This document shows, in pieces, positions 52,810-62,222 of a DNA stretch of 64,000 bases. The notes below the pieces were generated by a model that saw nothing but the letters and a program-made list of their open reading frames with translations, ran no database searches and was not told the DNA's origin. Within the stretch, counting starts at the first letter, position 1, and each line of letters starts with the position of its first letter. Position numbers and translations under genes: made by a program. Location of the stretch: contig NC_015172.1 in assembly GCF_000190635.1 (NCBI RefSeq), positions 2,418,001-2,482,000 of the forward strand, given 5' to 3'. Origin of the DNA: Syntrophobotulus glycolicus DSM 8271 (GTDB lineage: Bacteria; Bacillota; Desulfitobacteriia; Desulfitobacteriales; Syntrophobotulaceae).

Positions 52810-53154
52810 TCAGCCGATGTTCCCTCCCAGCTTTTTCCCTCCGATAAGATGAAAATGCAAATGCATCACTTCCTGCCTCGAATCAGGGCCGCAATTGGTC
52901 AAAATTCTGTATCCGGATTCTTCTATCCCCTCTTTTCGGGCAATGTCCCTGGCGACCATAATCATCTTCCCGGTCAAAAGGGCATCCTCCTCTTCCAGTT
53001 CATTGGTACTGGCGAGATGCTTTTTGGGAATGATTAAGATATGAACAGGTGCCACCGGGTAAATATCCTTAAATGCTAAAATTTCATTGTCTTCATATAC
53101 CACCGCTGAAGGAATTTCCTTGTTCACTATTTTACAGAAAATACAGTCCGACAA
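52810..53154 (-). CDS. hinT: HIT-family nucleotide-binding protein (HinT)
   Basis: HinT hydrolyses adenosine phosphoramidates. The protein of 114 residues starts SDCIFCKIVNKEIPSAVVYE with a zinc-like Cys pair, and has the histidine triad HLHFHLIGGK near the C-terminus. A TTG start at 53154 behind GGAGGTGAGG matches the usual family start. It lies between a lineage-specific secreted protein and rpsU. Confidence 0.93.
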   Translation of the reverse strand: MSDCIFCKIVNKEIPSAVVYEDNEILAFKDIYPVAPVHILIIPKKHLASTNELEEEDALLTGKMIMVARDIARKEGIEESGYRILTNCGPDSRQEVMHLHFHLIGGKKLGGNIG

Positions 53155-53199
53155 TAACCTCACCTCCAATTCTCCCCGTTTACTTTTCTATGGCTCATT

Positions 53200-54054
53200 C
53201 TAAGTACGTTTTGCGATCGTTGTCTTGGAAAGATAATCCCGGTCGGTTTTTTCCAAAGTGCTTTGTTCAGGTGTCATCACATAAAGGAAAATCGTTGCTT
53301 GATATTCATCAAAATATTTGGCGTAGATCCTGCCGTGCATGGTCATCAGCCCAAAATCCTTTTGACCCTCCCTTTTGACAGGCACCCCATATTGAATATA
53401 CGCTCTCTTCCCGGCCCTGTATTTATGAGTAGGACTATTGACCACCATAATGGTATCTATTTTGGTCCAGTTCTCCTCCCCAATGTATTCAATATCTTTG
53501 GTTACTGTAATCTTGTCATTTTTCATGACCATTTTATCCTCTGTACAATCTAAACTCTTCAGGACCAGATATTTGTAATCATATTCCGGTACAGCCATAA
53601 TGTCCTTTAAAACGAGCTCTCCTGCATCATCAAAACCAAACCGGCCGCCGTCTTTGTCCTTAATGACATAGCCTCCGTAAAAGCTGTTATACAGCGGTGA
53701 CTCCGGAATAAAGAAATCGGAAGAACTCTGGTACCATTTAAACCCGCCAAAAGTATACAGAACGCTTAAGGAAAGATTTCTGCCGGTAAAATTGGAAATC
53801 CCCTTTTCATCATTATGAATATTCATCAGACGGTACCAGTCCCTTTGGCCGGTGCTTCTGCCATCAGGAATATTGAGATCGATTTTATTTTCGGCCATCA
53901 CACTGGTATATCCCTCGTACTTATCCAAGAGAAACATAATCATATAACTCCGCGCCTGAGCATAGGCCGGTGCTTGGATAAAGAGGATGGTTATGGTAAA
54001 AATAAACAGGAGGATAATAATCATTATTCTCTTATAATCTCTTTTTTTGTTCAT
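53200..54054 (-). CDS. Secreted protein of unknown function
   Basis: This 284-residue protein has an N-terminal export signal (KRIMIIILLFIFTITILFIQ, then APAYAQA, a likely signal peptidase site). The mature part is rich in aromatic and charged residues, without membrane spans or repeats. No domain was recognised. Segments such as NLSLSVLYTFGGFKWYQSSS suggest a beta-rich fold. It interrupts the otherwise housekeeping run between mtaB and hinT. Confidence 0.75.
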   Translation of the reverse strand: MNKKRDYKRIMIIILLFIFTITILFIQAPAYAQARSYMIMFLLDKYEGYTSVMAENKIDLNIPDGRSTGQRDWYRLMNIHNDEKGISNFTGRNLSLSVLYTFGGFKWYQSSSDFFIPESPLYNSFYGGYVIKDKDGGRFGFDDAGELVLKDIMAVPEYDYKYLVLKSLDCTEDKMVMKNDKITVTKDIEYIGEENWTKIDTIMVVNSPTHKYRAGKRAYIQYGVPVKREGQKDFGLMTMHGRIYAKYFDEYQATIFLYVMTPEQSTLEKTDRDYLSKTTIAKRT

Positions 54055-54145
54055 ACACTGTTTTCCTTTTTGATATTGTCCAAAAAATCCATGCCAATCC
54101 GGCCCTATTATCTTACCTTTTTTTACACGAATTTAACAGAGGATT

Positions 54146-55540
54146 TCAATATTTTTCATTAATTAACATGCTTTTTTCTAATCTGACTCTTATTATATCA
54201 CCGATCTTCCAGTCGCCAAAATTCAATTCCGCGGGAATTTCGACCTCAATATAATTGGCTGTATACCCCCTGGCATTTCCGGTTGCCGCAATTTTTTCCA
54301 CAAGCACCTCTATCTCTTCCTTGATCCATGAAGAGACATAGTTCTCGCGGCTTGTTTTTCCTAATTCCAGGAGTTCCTTTGCCCTCACGGTTTTTTCCCT
54401 TTTTTCTATCTGCCCGCCCAGATCGGCCGCAGGGGTTCCCGGCCTGCGCGAATAAGGAAAAACATGCAGGTCCGCCAGCCGGCATTTCTGGATAAATTCC
54501 ATGCTTTCCGTATGCTCTTCCCTGGTTTCTCCCGGAAAGCCCGTCATGACATCGGCGCTGATCGCCGCCTGCGGGAATCTGGAGCGTATCCGGTCCAGCA
54601 GGTCCCAATATTCGGCCGTTGTATACGGCCGTCTCATTCTTTTTAACACCGAATCGCTTCCACTCTGCAAAGGAATATGGAAATGAGGACAAACCACTTT
54701 CTGATTTTTTGCGATCACCTGGAGAAGCCCCGAAGAAATCTCTTTAGGTTCTATAGAACCTAACCTCAGCCTGGCCAGTCCGGGCAGGCCTGCGATCCTG
54801 TCAAGCAGACAGCCTAATTCATCACCGGTGTCTTTGCCGGTTTCTCCCCCCCGGTTCCAGTCCCGGCCATAAACCCCAATATGAATCCCCGTCAAAACCA
54901 ATTCCTTATAGCCGCCTCTTAACAGCATCCGCGCCTCTTCCTCGATCTTTTCGGGAGGCCGGCTGCGGGAAGGTCCCCTAGCCAGGGGAACAATACAATA
55001 GCTGCAAAACTGATTGCACCCATCCTGGATTTTGATCATGGCCCTTCCTCTGCTTTCCTGCTTAACCAGGGGCATTTCTTCATATTCCGGTTGATCATCG
55101 TATTGGGTCACTGCCTTTAACGCAGATCTCTTTCCACCCGCTTCGATGGACCCAATATGTCCAAACCAGCTTTTCTCCAGGTGTTCCAGAATTGTCAGAC
55201 GATCCTTGGTTCCCAGAACCAGATCCACTCCTTCCAGGGCGGCGACAACCTCCGGGTTGAGCTGGGAATAGCATCCCATAACCGCGATGAAGCTTTGAGG
55301 ATGCTCCTTGATCATCCGGCGGATCAGCTTGCGGGATTTGCTGCTGCCTGTACCTGTGACCGTACAGGTGTTGATCACAATGATGTCGGGATTTTCCTTA
55401 TCCTCAACCACATCATAGCCATGATCAGCAAAGAGCTGGGCTAAAGCTTCACTTTCGCTTTGATTAACCTTGCAGCCGAGGGTGGCGAGAAACACCTTTT
55501 TCTTCCTTGAAATTTTGCTCAAATTCCTGTCATCCATCAT
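54146..55540 (-). CDS. mtaB: tRNA t6A37 methylthiotransferase MtaB
   Basis: MtaB converts t6A to ms2t6A at position 37 of tRNAs reading ANN codons. The 464-residue protein has an N-terminal MTTase domain (ATLGCKVNQSESEALAQLF, NTCTVTGTGSSKSR, VMGCYSQL with cluster Cys). The radical SAM motif is in IQDGCNQFCSYCIVP, and a TRAM domain lies at the end. The ATG at 55540 overlaps the rsmE stop (ATGA) and has GGAG upstream. Confidence 0.94.
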   Translation of the reverse strand: MMDDRNLSKISRKKKVFLATLGCKVNQSESEALAQLFADHGYDVVEDKENPDIIVINTCTVTGTGSSKSRKLIRRMIKEHPQSFIAVMGCYSQLNPEVVAALEGVDLVLGTKDRLTILEHLEKSWFGHIGSIEAGGKRSALKAVTQYDDQPEYEEMPLVKQESRGRAMIKIQDGCNQFCSYCIVPLARGPSRSRPPEKIEEEARMLLRGGYKELVLTGIHIGVYGRDWNRGGETGKDTGDELGCLLDRIAGLPGLARLRLGSIEPKEISSGLLQVIAKNQKVVCPHFHIPLQSGSDSVLKRMRRPYTTAEYWDLLDRIRSRFPQAAISADVMTGFPGETREEHTESMEFIQKCRLADLHVFPYSRRPGTPAADLGGQIEKREKTVRAKELLELGKTSRENYVSSWIKEEIEVLVEKIAATGNARGYTANYIEVEIPAELNFGDWKIGDIIRVRLEKSMLINEKY

Positions 55541-56274
55541 CCTAAATCTCCATAAAAAGCCAGCACTATGGTCAACGCCGCGATCGCCGCTGTTTCCGCC
55601 CGCAAAATCCGGCTGCCCAAGGAAATGCTTTTTGCACCAAGCTTTTCTTTCGCCCAAAGAACCTCCTGTGGTTCAAATCCGCCTTCCGGACCGATAATCA
55701 GGGCCATCGGCAAAGAAGGGTCAAAACTTTTCAGACAAGCTTTCAGCGAGACCGTCTTTTCGCCCTCAAAAGGGATCAGCCACTGAGTATCCGCCGGCAA
55801 ATAAGCAGGTAAGTCCTGCCAATCCAAAACAGGCGCCACTGCAGGCTGAATCACTCTTCCGCATTGCTTAACAGCCTCACCGGCAATTTTCCGCCAGCGG
55901 TCCACCCTTTCCTCCGCTTTCGTTCCTTCCAGCTTCATCACACTGCGGCGGGTCCTTAAAGGGATCAGTCCGGTCATGCCTAATTCAGTGCCCTTTTGAA
56001 TAACCAGCTCCATCTTCTCCCCTTTGGACAAGCCCACAATCAGATAGACCTTCACCTTAGCCTCTGTCTCAGGTATCTCTGCCCGAATGACGGAACAAAC
56101 AGCCTGCTCTTTATTAATTTCCCGAATTGCCCCTCTCCATAAGCGGCCTGAGTGATCAAATCCCAAAATCTCTTCTCCCGGCCCCAAACGCAACACCCTG
56201 GTCAGATGGTGCAACTCCTCTCCATCGATCAGGAAATAATCCTGATCGATGGAAGAAATCCTGAACCTATGCAT
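55537..56274 (-). CDS. rsmE: 16S rRNA (uracil1498-N3)-methyltransferase
   Basis: RsmE methylates U1498 of 16S rRNA. The 245-residue SPOUT enzyme has the start HRFRISSIDQDYFLIDGEEL and ELHHLTRVLRL. The knot region near the end includes LIIGPEGGFEPQEVLWAKEK and SLGSRILRAETAAIAAL. It overlaps prmA by 8 bases and mtaB by 4, the usual dnaJ-prmA-rsmE-mtaB order. Confidence 0.95.
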   Translation of the reverse strand: MHRFRISSIDQDYFLIDGEELHHLTRVLRLGPGEEILGFDHSGRLWRGAIREINKEQAVCSVIRAEIPETEAKVKVYLIVGLSKGEKMELVIQKGTELGMTGLIPLRTRRSVMKLEGTKAEERVDRWRKIAGEAVKQCGRVIQPAVAPVLDWQDLPAYLPADTQWLIPFEGEKTVSLKACLKSFDPSLPMALIIGPEGGFEPQEVLWAKEKLGAKSISLGSRILRAETAAIAALTIVLAFYGDLG

Positions 56275-57205
56275 AGTATCCCTCTCTTACAGCCTCTATT
56301 GCCGCCCAGCCCGCATCCTCCCTTTTGCGGATCATTCTCATCCCTGCTTTTTGTATTTCTGTTTCCAGATCCTGCACCCTGGTGTCAATAATACCGGAAG
56401 CAACAAATACTCCGTCTTCAGCCATCAGATTTTCCAGCTGAGGCAGCAGTTCGATGATCACATCGGCAACAATATTGGCTATGACGACATCAGCGCGGCC
56501 CTTAAAGATATCCCCCAGATTTCCCGCTTCGACTGTCACTTTACCTTCCACCTGGTTTAACTCCGCGTTTTCTTTCGCTATTCTGACTGCCAGGGCATCA
56601 ATATCTCCGGCTTGGACCTTTCCGCCCAGCTTAGCGGCGGCTACAGCCAGTATCCCCGAGCCTGTCCCGATATCAAATACTGTCATGCCCGGCTTCACCA
56701 AATCTTCTATGGCTTCCAGGCATAATGATGTGGTAGGGTGAGTGCCGGTGCCAAAAGCCATGCCGGGATCAATCCGAATCAGGATATCATTCTCTTGCAC
56801 TTCCGCCTTCTCCCAGGTCGGCTCGATCAGCCATCTTCTGCCTATCCGTACAGGCTTAAAAAATTTTTTCCATTCGTCGGCCCAGTCCCTTTCCCTGACG
56901 GTTCCTGTTTCAGACCGCAAAATCCACTCCGGGAACAATACCTTCAGTCTGGCCAAGCCCTCCCTGATCCCGGACAGGATATCCAAAATCCGTTCATCTT
57001 CCGGGAAATATCCCTTGATCAGACAACATCCGGTCGGCTCCATGTCAGCAAAGCCGTGAGCATCCCAAATGCCTGAGATCATGTACTCCCGGATCAGGCC
57101 CGGATCATCCACCGCTACTCCCTTTGCTCCATACTCATAAAAAAGAGCGGCAACAGCTTCCTCTCCTTCTGATGAAACTGTTACCGAAATTTCCTGCCAT
57201 TTCAA
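56267..57205 (-). CDS. prmA: Ribosomal protein L11 methyltransferase
   Basis: PrmA trimethylates L11 with SAM. The 312-residue protein has the N-terminal substrate-recognition domain and WADEWKKFFKPVRIGRRWLI. The methyltransferase core has GMAFGTGTHPTTSLCLEAIE, VFDIGTGSGILAVAAAKLGG and the NPP-like VIANIVADVIIELLPQL. It follows dnaJ by about 55 bases. Confidence 0.95.
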   Translation of the reverse strand: MKWQEISVTVSSEGEEAVAALFYEYGAKGVAVDDPGLIREYMISGIWDAHGFADMEPTGCCLIKGYFPEDERILDILSGIREGLARLKVLFPEWILRSETGTVRERDWADEWKKFFKPVRIGRRWLIEPTWEKAEVQENDILIRIDPGMAFGTGTHPTTSLCLEAIEDLVKPGMTVFDIGTGSGILAVAAAKLGGKVQAGDIDALAVRIAKENAELNQVEGKVTVEAGNLGDIFKGRADVVIANIVADVIIELLPQLENLMAEDGVFVASGIIDTRVQDLETEIQKAGMRMIRKREDAGWAAIEAVREGYYA

Positions 57206-57259
57206 AAATATCTCCCCTTAACCCAAAACGTCCTTTACCTGTTTCTAAATATTTTTCGT

Positions 57260-58402
57260 TTATCCCAAGGCATCTTTAAAGTTTTCCTTGACCTTATCCC
57301 AGATGGTCTTTTTTCCCATCTGCTGACTCAGCGTAGTAATATTGCCGAACTCTTTCAACAGTTCTTTTTGTTTATCCGTTAACTTGGTCGGAGTAGCCAC
57401 GACGACACGCACATACTGGTCTCCATGACCGGAGCCTCTCCGGTAAGGCACACCCTTGTCTCTCAGCCTGAATACTTTGGCAGTCTGCGTGCCTTCCGGA
57501 ATTTTCATTTTCGTTGTTCCGTGCAAAGTCGGCACGTCCATCTCATCTCCGAGTGCAGCCTGAACAAAAGTAATTGGAACCTCGCAGTAAATGTCATTTC
57601 CCCGGCGTTCAAAAAACTCATGTTTCTGTATAATCAGGACAACATAAAGATCTCCCGGGGTACCGCCTTTCTCTCCGGCTTCACCTTTTCCTCCGAAGCG
57701 CAGGCTTAACCCTTCCTCAGACCCCTCCGGAATATTGACCTCAATCGATTTCATTGCCCGTACTTTGCCCTTGCCATTGCATTTGGCACATGGGGAGCTG
57801 ATGATTGTTCCTTGTCCTCCGCACGTCGGACATGGTCTGGCAGTCGTGACCTGCCCAAAAGGGGTCCTTTGCACCATTCTTACCTGTCCGCTGCCCTGAC
57901 AGGCTGTACAGGTTACCGGATGCGTTCCCGCCGCCGCGCCACTGCCCCGGCATTCCGGACAAGTCTCCGACAAAGAAACTTCAATCTCTTTCCTGGTTCC
58001 AAAAGCGGCCTCCTCCAAGGTTATGGAAAGATCATACCTCAGATCTGCTCCACGGGCAGGGCCCCTTTGTCTGGTTCCTCTTCCTCCGCCGCCGAAAAGC
58101 AGATCAAAGATATCGCCAAAACCAAAATCAGCGAATTCGTTAAAATCAAAACCACCGAATCCTCCGCCTTGGCCATTGAAATCTACCCCTTGATGGCCAA
58201 ATTGGTCATATTTGGCTCTCTTTTCCGGATTGCTTAAAACAGCATAGGCTTCTGTCGCTTCTTTAAAGCGCTCCTCCGCCTCTTTATCCCCGGGTTTCAT
58301 ATCAGGATGATTTTCCTTTGCTATGGTCCGATAGGCCTTTTTTATCTCATCAGCACTTGCGGCTTTACCGACTCCTAAAACCTCGTAGTAGTCACGTTTC
58401 AT
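57260..58402 (-). CDS. dnaJ: Chaperone DnaJ
   Basis: DnaJ delivers substrates to DnaK and stimulates its ATPase. The 380-residue protein has the J-domain (HPD motif in AKENHPDMKPGD), a Gly/Phe-rich linker (GQGGGFGGFDFNEF) and four zinc-binding CxxCxGxG repeats (CPECRGSG, CTACQGSG, CPTCGGQG, CAKCNGKG). The C-terminal substrate domains follow. The linker before dnaJ has a 170-base gap with a stable hairpin but no T tract. Confidence 0.97.
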   Translation of the reverse strand: MKRDYYEVLGVGKAASADEIKKAYRTIAKENHPDMKPGDKEAEERFKEATEAYAVLSNPEKRAKYDQFGHQGVDFNGQGGGFGGFDFNEFADFGFGDIFDLLFGGGGRGTRQRGPARGADLRYDLSITLEEAAFGTRKEIEVSLSETCPECRGSGAAAGTHPVTCTACQGSGQVRMVQRTPFGQVTTARPCPTCGGQGTIISSPCAKCNGKGKVRAMKSIEVNIPEGSEEGLSLRFGGKGEAGEKGGTPGDLYVVLIIQKHEFFERRGNDIYCEVPITFVQAALGDEMDVPTLHGTTKMKIPEGTQTAKVFRLRDKGVPYRRGSGHGDQYVRVVVATPTKLTDKQKELLKEFGNITTLSQQMGKKTIWDKVKENFKDALG

Positions 58403-58573
58403 TTTTCAGCCTATAGCTCCTCTCAACAGGTCTCATAACGCCGAAGCGGGCACAAAGACAGCTTTGTACCCGTAGGCATTCGTCAATACAATATTATACA
58501 ACCAAATACAATTTGATGTCAGCTTTTATCCCGAATTCGATCGAGATTATTTTTGAGCAAACCGGTCTTCATC

Positions 58574-60436
58574 TTATTGGTCTTTGTCCACCTCGGTATA
58601 TTCGGCATCGACAACATTGTCGTCAGCCTTGCCTTGGCTTTTTGCCTGCTGTTCAGCTCCCTGACCCGCAGCGGCCTCCGGTCCGGCAGCCCCCTGGGCG
58701 CCGCCGCTCTGTTGATACATTTTTTCGATATAAGGATAGAGAACCTTAGTCAAAGCTTCGGATTTTGCTTTGATTTCTTCCAGGTTATCACTGCCCGCCA
58801 CACTTTTTAATTCTTCAGCGGCCTTTTGAATATTGTCTCGTTCTGCCTGGTCTCCTTTGCCCTCAAAATCTTTAAGGGTTTTTTCCGCCTGATAAGCCAG
58901 AGAATCAGCCTCATTTTTGGCATCAATGGTTTGCCGTTGCTTCTTATCCTCTTCGGCGTGAGATTCGGCATCTTTACGCATTTTTTCGATTTCTTCTTTA
59001 TTCAGACCTGCTGAAGCCGTGATGGAGACCTTCTGTTCATTGCCTGTCGCCATATCTTTCGCAGAAACATGCACAATCCCGTTTACATCGATATCAAATT
59101 TAACCTCAATCTGGGGAACCCCGCGCGGAGCAGGAGGAATACCGCTAAGCTGAAAACGTCCCAGTGTTTTGTTGTATGAGGCCATTTCACGTTCACCCTG
59201 CAAAACATGGATATCCACAGTTGTTTGGCTGTCTGCAGCGGTAGAGAAAATTTGGGATTTTGTTGTGGGGATCGTGGTATTGCGTTCAATAATTCTGGTA
59301 AACACACCGCCCATCGTCTCAATCCCAAGGGAAAGCGGGGCAACATCAACCAAAACAATATCCTTCATCTCTCCGGAAAGCACACCGCCCTGAACCGCCG
59401 CTCCCAGCGCCACAACTTCATCGGGATTTACACCCTTATGAGGCTCTTTCCCGCTGATTCTCTTAATTGCCTCCTGGACTGCCGGAATACGGGTAGAACC
59501 GCCGACCAGAATAATCTGGTCAAGATCGTTGAAGCCCAATTTGGCATCTTCCATGGCCTGACGGGTTGGTCCCAGAGTAGATTCAATCAGATCAGCGACC
59601 AGCTCTTCAAATTTGGCTCTGGCGACATTCAGATCAAGGTGCAAGGGGCCTTCAGCCGACATGGTAATAAAAGGCAGGTTAATGTTGGTCTGGCTGACAC
59701 CGGAAAGTTCAATCTTGGCTTTTTCTGCCGCTTCCTTCAAGCGCTGCATAGCCATGCGGTCCTTCGACAGGTCCACTCCATTTTGTTTTTTGAATTCGAC
59801 CACAATGTAGTCCATGATCCTCTGGTCAAAATCATCTCCGCCCAGATTGTTGTTCCCGCTGGTTGCCTTAACTTCTACCATCCCCTGGCTGAGCTCCAGT
59901 ATGGACACATCGAAGGTCCCGCCGCCAAGGTCATAGACCAGTACCGTCTGATCTTTTTCTTTATCCAGACCATAGGCCAGCGCGGCGGCTGTCGGTTCAT
60001 TGATGATACGCAATACTTCCAGTCCGGCGATCGTACCGGCGTCTTTCGTGGCCTGACGCTGGGAATCTGTGAAATAAGCCGGAACAGTGATGATTGCCTG
60101 TTTGACCTGTCCTCCCAGATATGCCTCGGCATCCGTTTTCAGTTTTTGGAGAATCATTGCGGAAATTTCTTGCGGGGTATAGGCCTTGCCGCTCAAAGTA
60201 ACCTTATAATCAGAGCCCATGTGTCTCTTAATGGAAATCACCGTGTTTTCCGCATTGGAAACCGCCTGACGTTTTGCCACCTGACCGACCAGTCTCTCTC
60301 CCGTTTTAGAAAAACCAACTACCGAAGGAGTAATTCTGGACCCCTCAGCATTGGCAATAACGACAGGCTCGCCACCTTCAAGGACTGCTACACATGAATT
60401 TGTTGTCCCCAGGTCGATACCGATTACTTTACTCAT
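58574..60436 (-). CDS. dnaK: Chaperone DnaK (Hsp70)
   Basis: The 620-residue Hsp70 has the start [20 protein letters not shown], phosphate motifs in [16 protein letters not shown], and [20 protein letters not shown]. The linker [16 protein letters not shown] precedes the substrate domain, and the lid ends in a Gly/Ala/Gln-rich tail with EYTEVDKDQ. It lies between grpE and dnaJ, under the CIRCE-controlled promoter of hrcA. Confidence 0.98.
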   Translation of the reverse strand: MSKVIGIDLGTTNSCVAVLEGGEPVVIANAEGSRITPSVVGFSKTGERLVGQVAKRQAVSNAENTVISIKRHMGSDYKVTLSGKAYTPQEISAMILQKLKTDAEAYLGGQVKQAIITVPAYFTDSQRQATKDAGTIAGLEVLRIINEPTAAALAYGLDKEKDQTVLVYDLGGGTFDVSILELSQGMVEVKATSGNNNLGGDDFDQRIMDYIVVEFKKQNGVDLSKDRMAMQRLKEAAEKAKIELSGVSQTNINLPFITMSAEGPLHLDLNVARAKFEELVADLIESTLGPTRQAMEDAKLGFNDLDQIILVGGSTRIPAVQEAIKRISGKEPHKGVNPDEVVALGAAVQGGVLSGEMKDIVLVDVAPLSLGIETMGGVFTRIIERNTTIPTTKSQIFSTAADSQTTVDIHVLQGEREMASYNKTLGRFQLSGIPPAPRGVPQIEVKFDIDVNGIVHVSAKDMATGNEQKVSITASAGLNKEEIEKMRKDAESHAEEDKKQRQTIDAKNEADSLAYQAEKTLKDFEGKGDQAERDNIQKAAEELKSVAGSDNLEEIKAKSEALTKVLYPYIEKMYQQSGGAQGAAGPEAAAGQGAEQQAKSQGKADDNVVDAEYTEVDKDQ

Positions 60437-60519
60437 TTTTTAGTTTCCTCCTTTTTTCATCGCCAGGCCCAAAAGCCTGAATGGATTGAATCTTCCTCTT
60501 GCTTCCCGGAATTTTATCC

Positions 60520-61053
60520 TTATTTCGATACCTTAACCATGCTGGGCCGGATGACTTTTTCTTTCAGCAGATAACCTTTCTGCAGCTCCTCCAAAATAAT
60601 ATTCTCGTCATGCTCCGATTCTTCCTGGATTAACGCTTCATGCAAATTGGGGTCAAAATCGCGGCCCAGAGCCTCAATCGCCGCCAAACCGTGACCTTCC
60701 ATAACCTTCACGAATTGACGCAGAATCATATCCACTCCATGTGAAAATGTATCAAAATCGCGGTTGACTTTAGATGACTCTATCGCCCTTTCCAAATTAT
60801 CCAGTACCGGCAGGAGAGAAACAATCACCTCTTCAGATGCGTACTTGGCATTCTCCTCCTTCTCCTTTTGCGTTCTTTTGCGAAAATTATCGAATTCTGC
60901 TTTCATCCTCTGCAGCATTTCATAATATTCTTCAGATTTGCTTTTGTATTCCTCTAATTCAACCCTGAATTCCTCAGGAAAATCAGATTCTGGTCTTTCA
61001 GCTGCATCCTCGTTGTTTAATGATTCGGGATCTTTTCTCTTTTCTTCACTCAT
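60520..61053 (-). CDS. grpE: Nucleotide exchange factor GrpE
   Basis: GrpE releases ADP from DnaK. The 177-residue protein has an acidic disordered start, a long coiled coil (YEMLQRMKAEFDNFRKRTQK) and the C-terminal beta wing (HEALIQEESEHDENIILEEL, QKGYLLKEKVIRPSMVKV). The ATG at 61053 has AAGGAGG 11 bases upstream. An in-frame ATG at 61080, four bases from the hrcA stop codon, is an alternative. Confidence 0.95.
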   Translation of the reverse strand: MSEEKRKDPESLNNEDAAERPESDFPEEFRVELEEYKSKSEEYYEMLQRMKAEFDNFRKRTQKEKEENAKYASEEVIVSLLPVLDNLERAIESSKVNRDFDTFSHGVDMILRQFVKVMEGHGLAAIEALGRDFDPNLHEALIQEESEHDENIILEELQKGYLLKEKVIRPSMVKVSK

Positions 61054-61083
61054 TGAACAACCTGCCTCCTTGTTACTCATTTT

Positions 61084-62136
61084 TCAACGATGCCCTTCCG
61101 TCAGAAGCTCGGTAAGATAATGGGTCATATAGTCCACGATCGTAATGGTTTTTTGATAATCCATCCTCGTCGGACCGAGAACCCCTATGGAACCGATCTG
61201 CCGGCCATTAATATGGTATGTCGCGGAGATGATGCTGCAGTTGCGCAGGATCTGCTCCTCATTTTCCAAACCAATCGATATCTGGACCCCTTCCTGGTCC
61301 TGCTTCAGCAAAGTCTTCAACTTCTTGTTTTCTTCGAAAACACCAAATAAGGAGCGGAGCTTATCCATATCCTGAAATTCAGGCTGGTTCAGCATATTGA
61401 GCGTACCTCCCAGATACACCCTGTCCTTTGGTCCTTCCTTCTCGTCAACAAGCGTTCTTTCCAGAATGCCCAGCATGGAATCAATCATCCTTCTTTTTTG
61501 AGAAAGCGCGCTATAGATCTCTTGCAAGATCCCCTGCTTCAGGTTGCTTACCGGAGCGCCGCTGATCTTTTCATTGAAAAGATTCGCCAGCATCTGAAGA
61601 TCTTCCAGGGAAGTATCTTCATCCAAATCGATCAGATCATTCTCTACCGTCCCGTTATCCTTCACTGTCACCATAATGGCTTTTCCTTCTTCATAGGGCA
61701 GAAAGTAAATCTTTTTCAAGGCCTTATTTTTTCTTTTGGGCCCAAGAACCAGACTGGTCAGGCTTGTGATCTGAGAAATAAGCTTGCCTGTATACTCGAT
61801 GACTTCCTCAACCTCATTGATCCTGCCGGAAATCTCATGATTAATCCGGTCTTTATCCTCGGTTGTCAGGGAGAGCGGTTCCAGCAAATAATCCACATAG
61901 TAGCGGTAGCCGGAATCGGAAGGAACCCTTCCCGCAGAAGTATGCGGCTGTTCAATAAAACCCATATCTTCCAAATCAGCCATTTCATTGCGAATCGTGG
62001 CCGGTGATACTCCAAGATCAAATTTGCGGGAAATTGTCCTTGATCCCACAGGTTCGGCCGTCGCAATATAATCCTGAATAATGGCCCGTAAAATTTTTTG
62101 TTTTCTTTCATCCATTCCCATCTTGACCACCCGCAT
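61084..62136 (-). CDS. hrcA: Heat-inducible transcription repressor HrcA
   Basis: HrcA binds CIRCE and represses the dnaK operon; GroEL aids its folding, so free chaperone restores repression. The protein has the HTH start DERKQKILRAIIQDYIATAE, PVGSRTISRKFDLGVSPATI and RNEMADLEDMGFIEQPHTSA-GR. GAF-like and dimer domains follow. The first ATG (62136) lies 4 bases from the CIRCE element; ATG 62121, preceded by GGTGG, gives a more typical start. It leads hrcA-grpE-dnaK-dnaJ. Confidence 0.96.
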   Translation of the reverse strand: MRVVKMGMDERKQKILRAIIQDYIATAEPVGSRTISRKFDLGVSPATIRNEMADLEDMGFIEQPHTSAGRVPSDSGYRYYVDYLLEPLSLTTEDKDRINHEISGRINEVEEVIEYTGKLISQITSLTSLVLGPKRKNKALKKIYFLPYEEGKAIMVTVKDNGTVENDLIDLDEDTSLEDLQMLANLFNEKISGAPVSNLKQGILQEIYSALSQKRRMIDSMLGILERTLVDEKEGPKDRVYLGGTLNMLNQPEFQDMDKLRSLFGVFEENKKLKTLLKQDQEGVQISIGLENEEQILRNCSIISATYHINGRQIGSIGVLGPTRMDYQKTITIVDYMTHYLTELLTEGHR

Positions 62137-62140
62137 CTTG

Positions 62141-62167
62141 TTAGCACTCTCATTTGGTGAGTGCTAA
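62141..62167. promoter_or_regulatory. CIRCE operator of the dnaK operon
   Basis: A perfect inverted repeat TTAGCACTC-N9-GAGTGCTAA lies between the promoter and hrcA. It is the HrcA-binding site, and in the mRNA it may also form a hairpin near the start codon. Confidence 0.98.
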
Positions 62168-62177
62168 TTCTGACCAT

Positions 62178-62206
62178 ACATTAGCATGAAGGTAAAATAT
62201 TGTCAA
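62178..62206 (-). promoter_or_regulatory. Sigma-A promoter of hrcA-grpE-dnaK-dnaJ
   Basis: On the minus strand a perfect TTGACA and TAATGT are separated by 17 bases, with the start site expected at the upstream edge of CIRCE. It lies just after the hemW stop, so the heat-shock operon is independent of hemW-lepA. Confidence 0.82.
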
Positions 62207-62222
62207 GGCTTTTTGCAAAGAT

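Noticed and set aside
58440-58500. Terminator between dnaK and dnaJ
   Set aside because: CGGGTACAAAG/CTTTGTGCCCG forms a stable hairpin but no T tract follows, so it is more likely an RNA-processing or stability hairpin.
59207-60397. A 396-codon plus-strand frame opposite dnaK
   Set aside because: It is the antisense shadow of the highly conserved dnaK gene; its composition is not protein-like.
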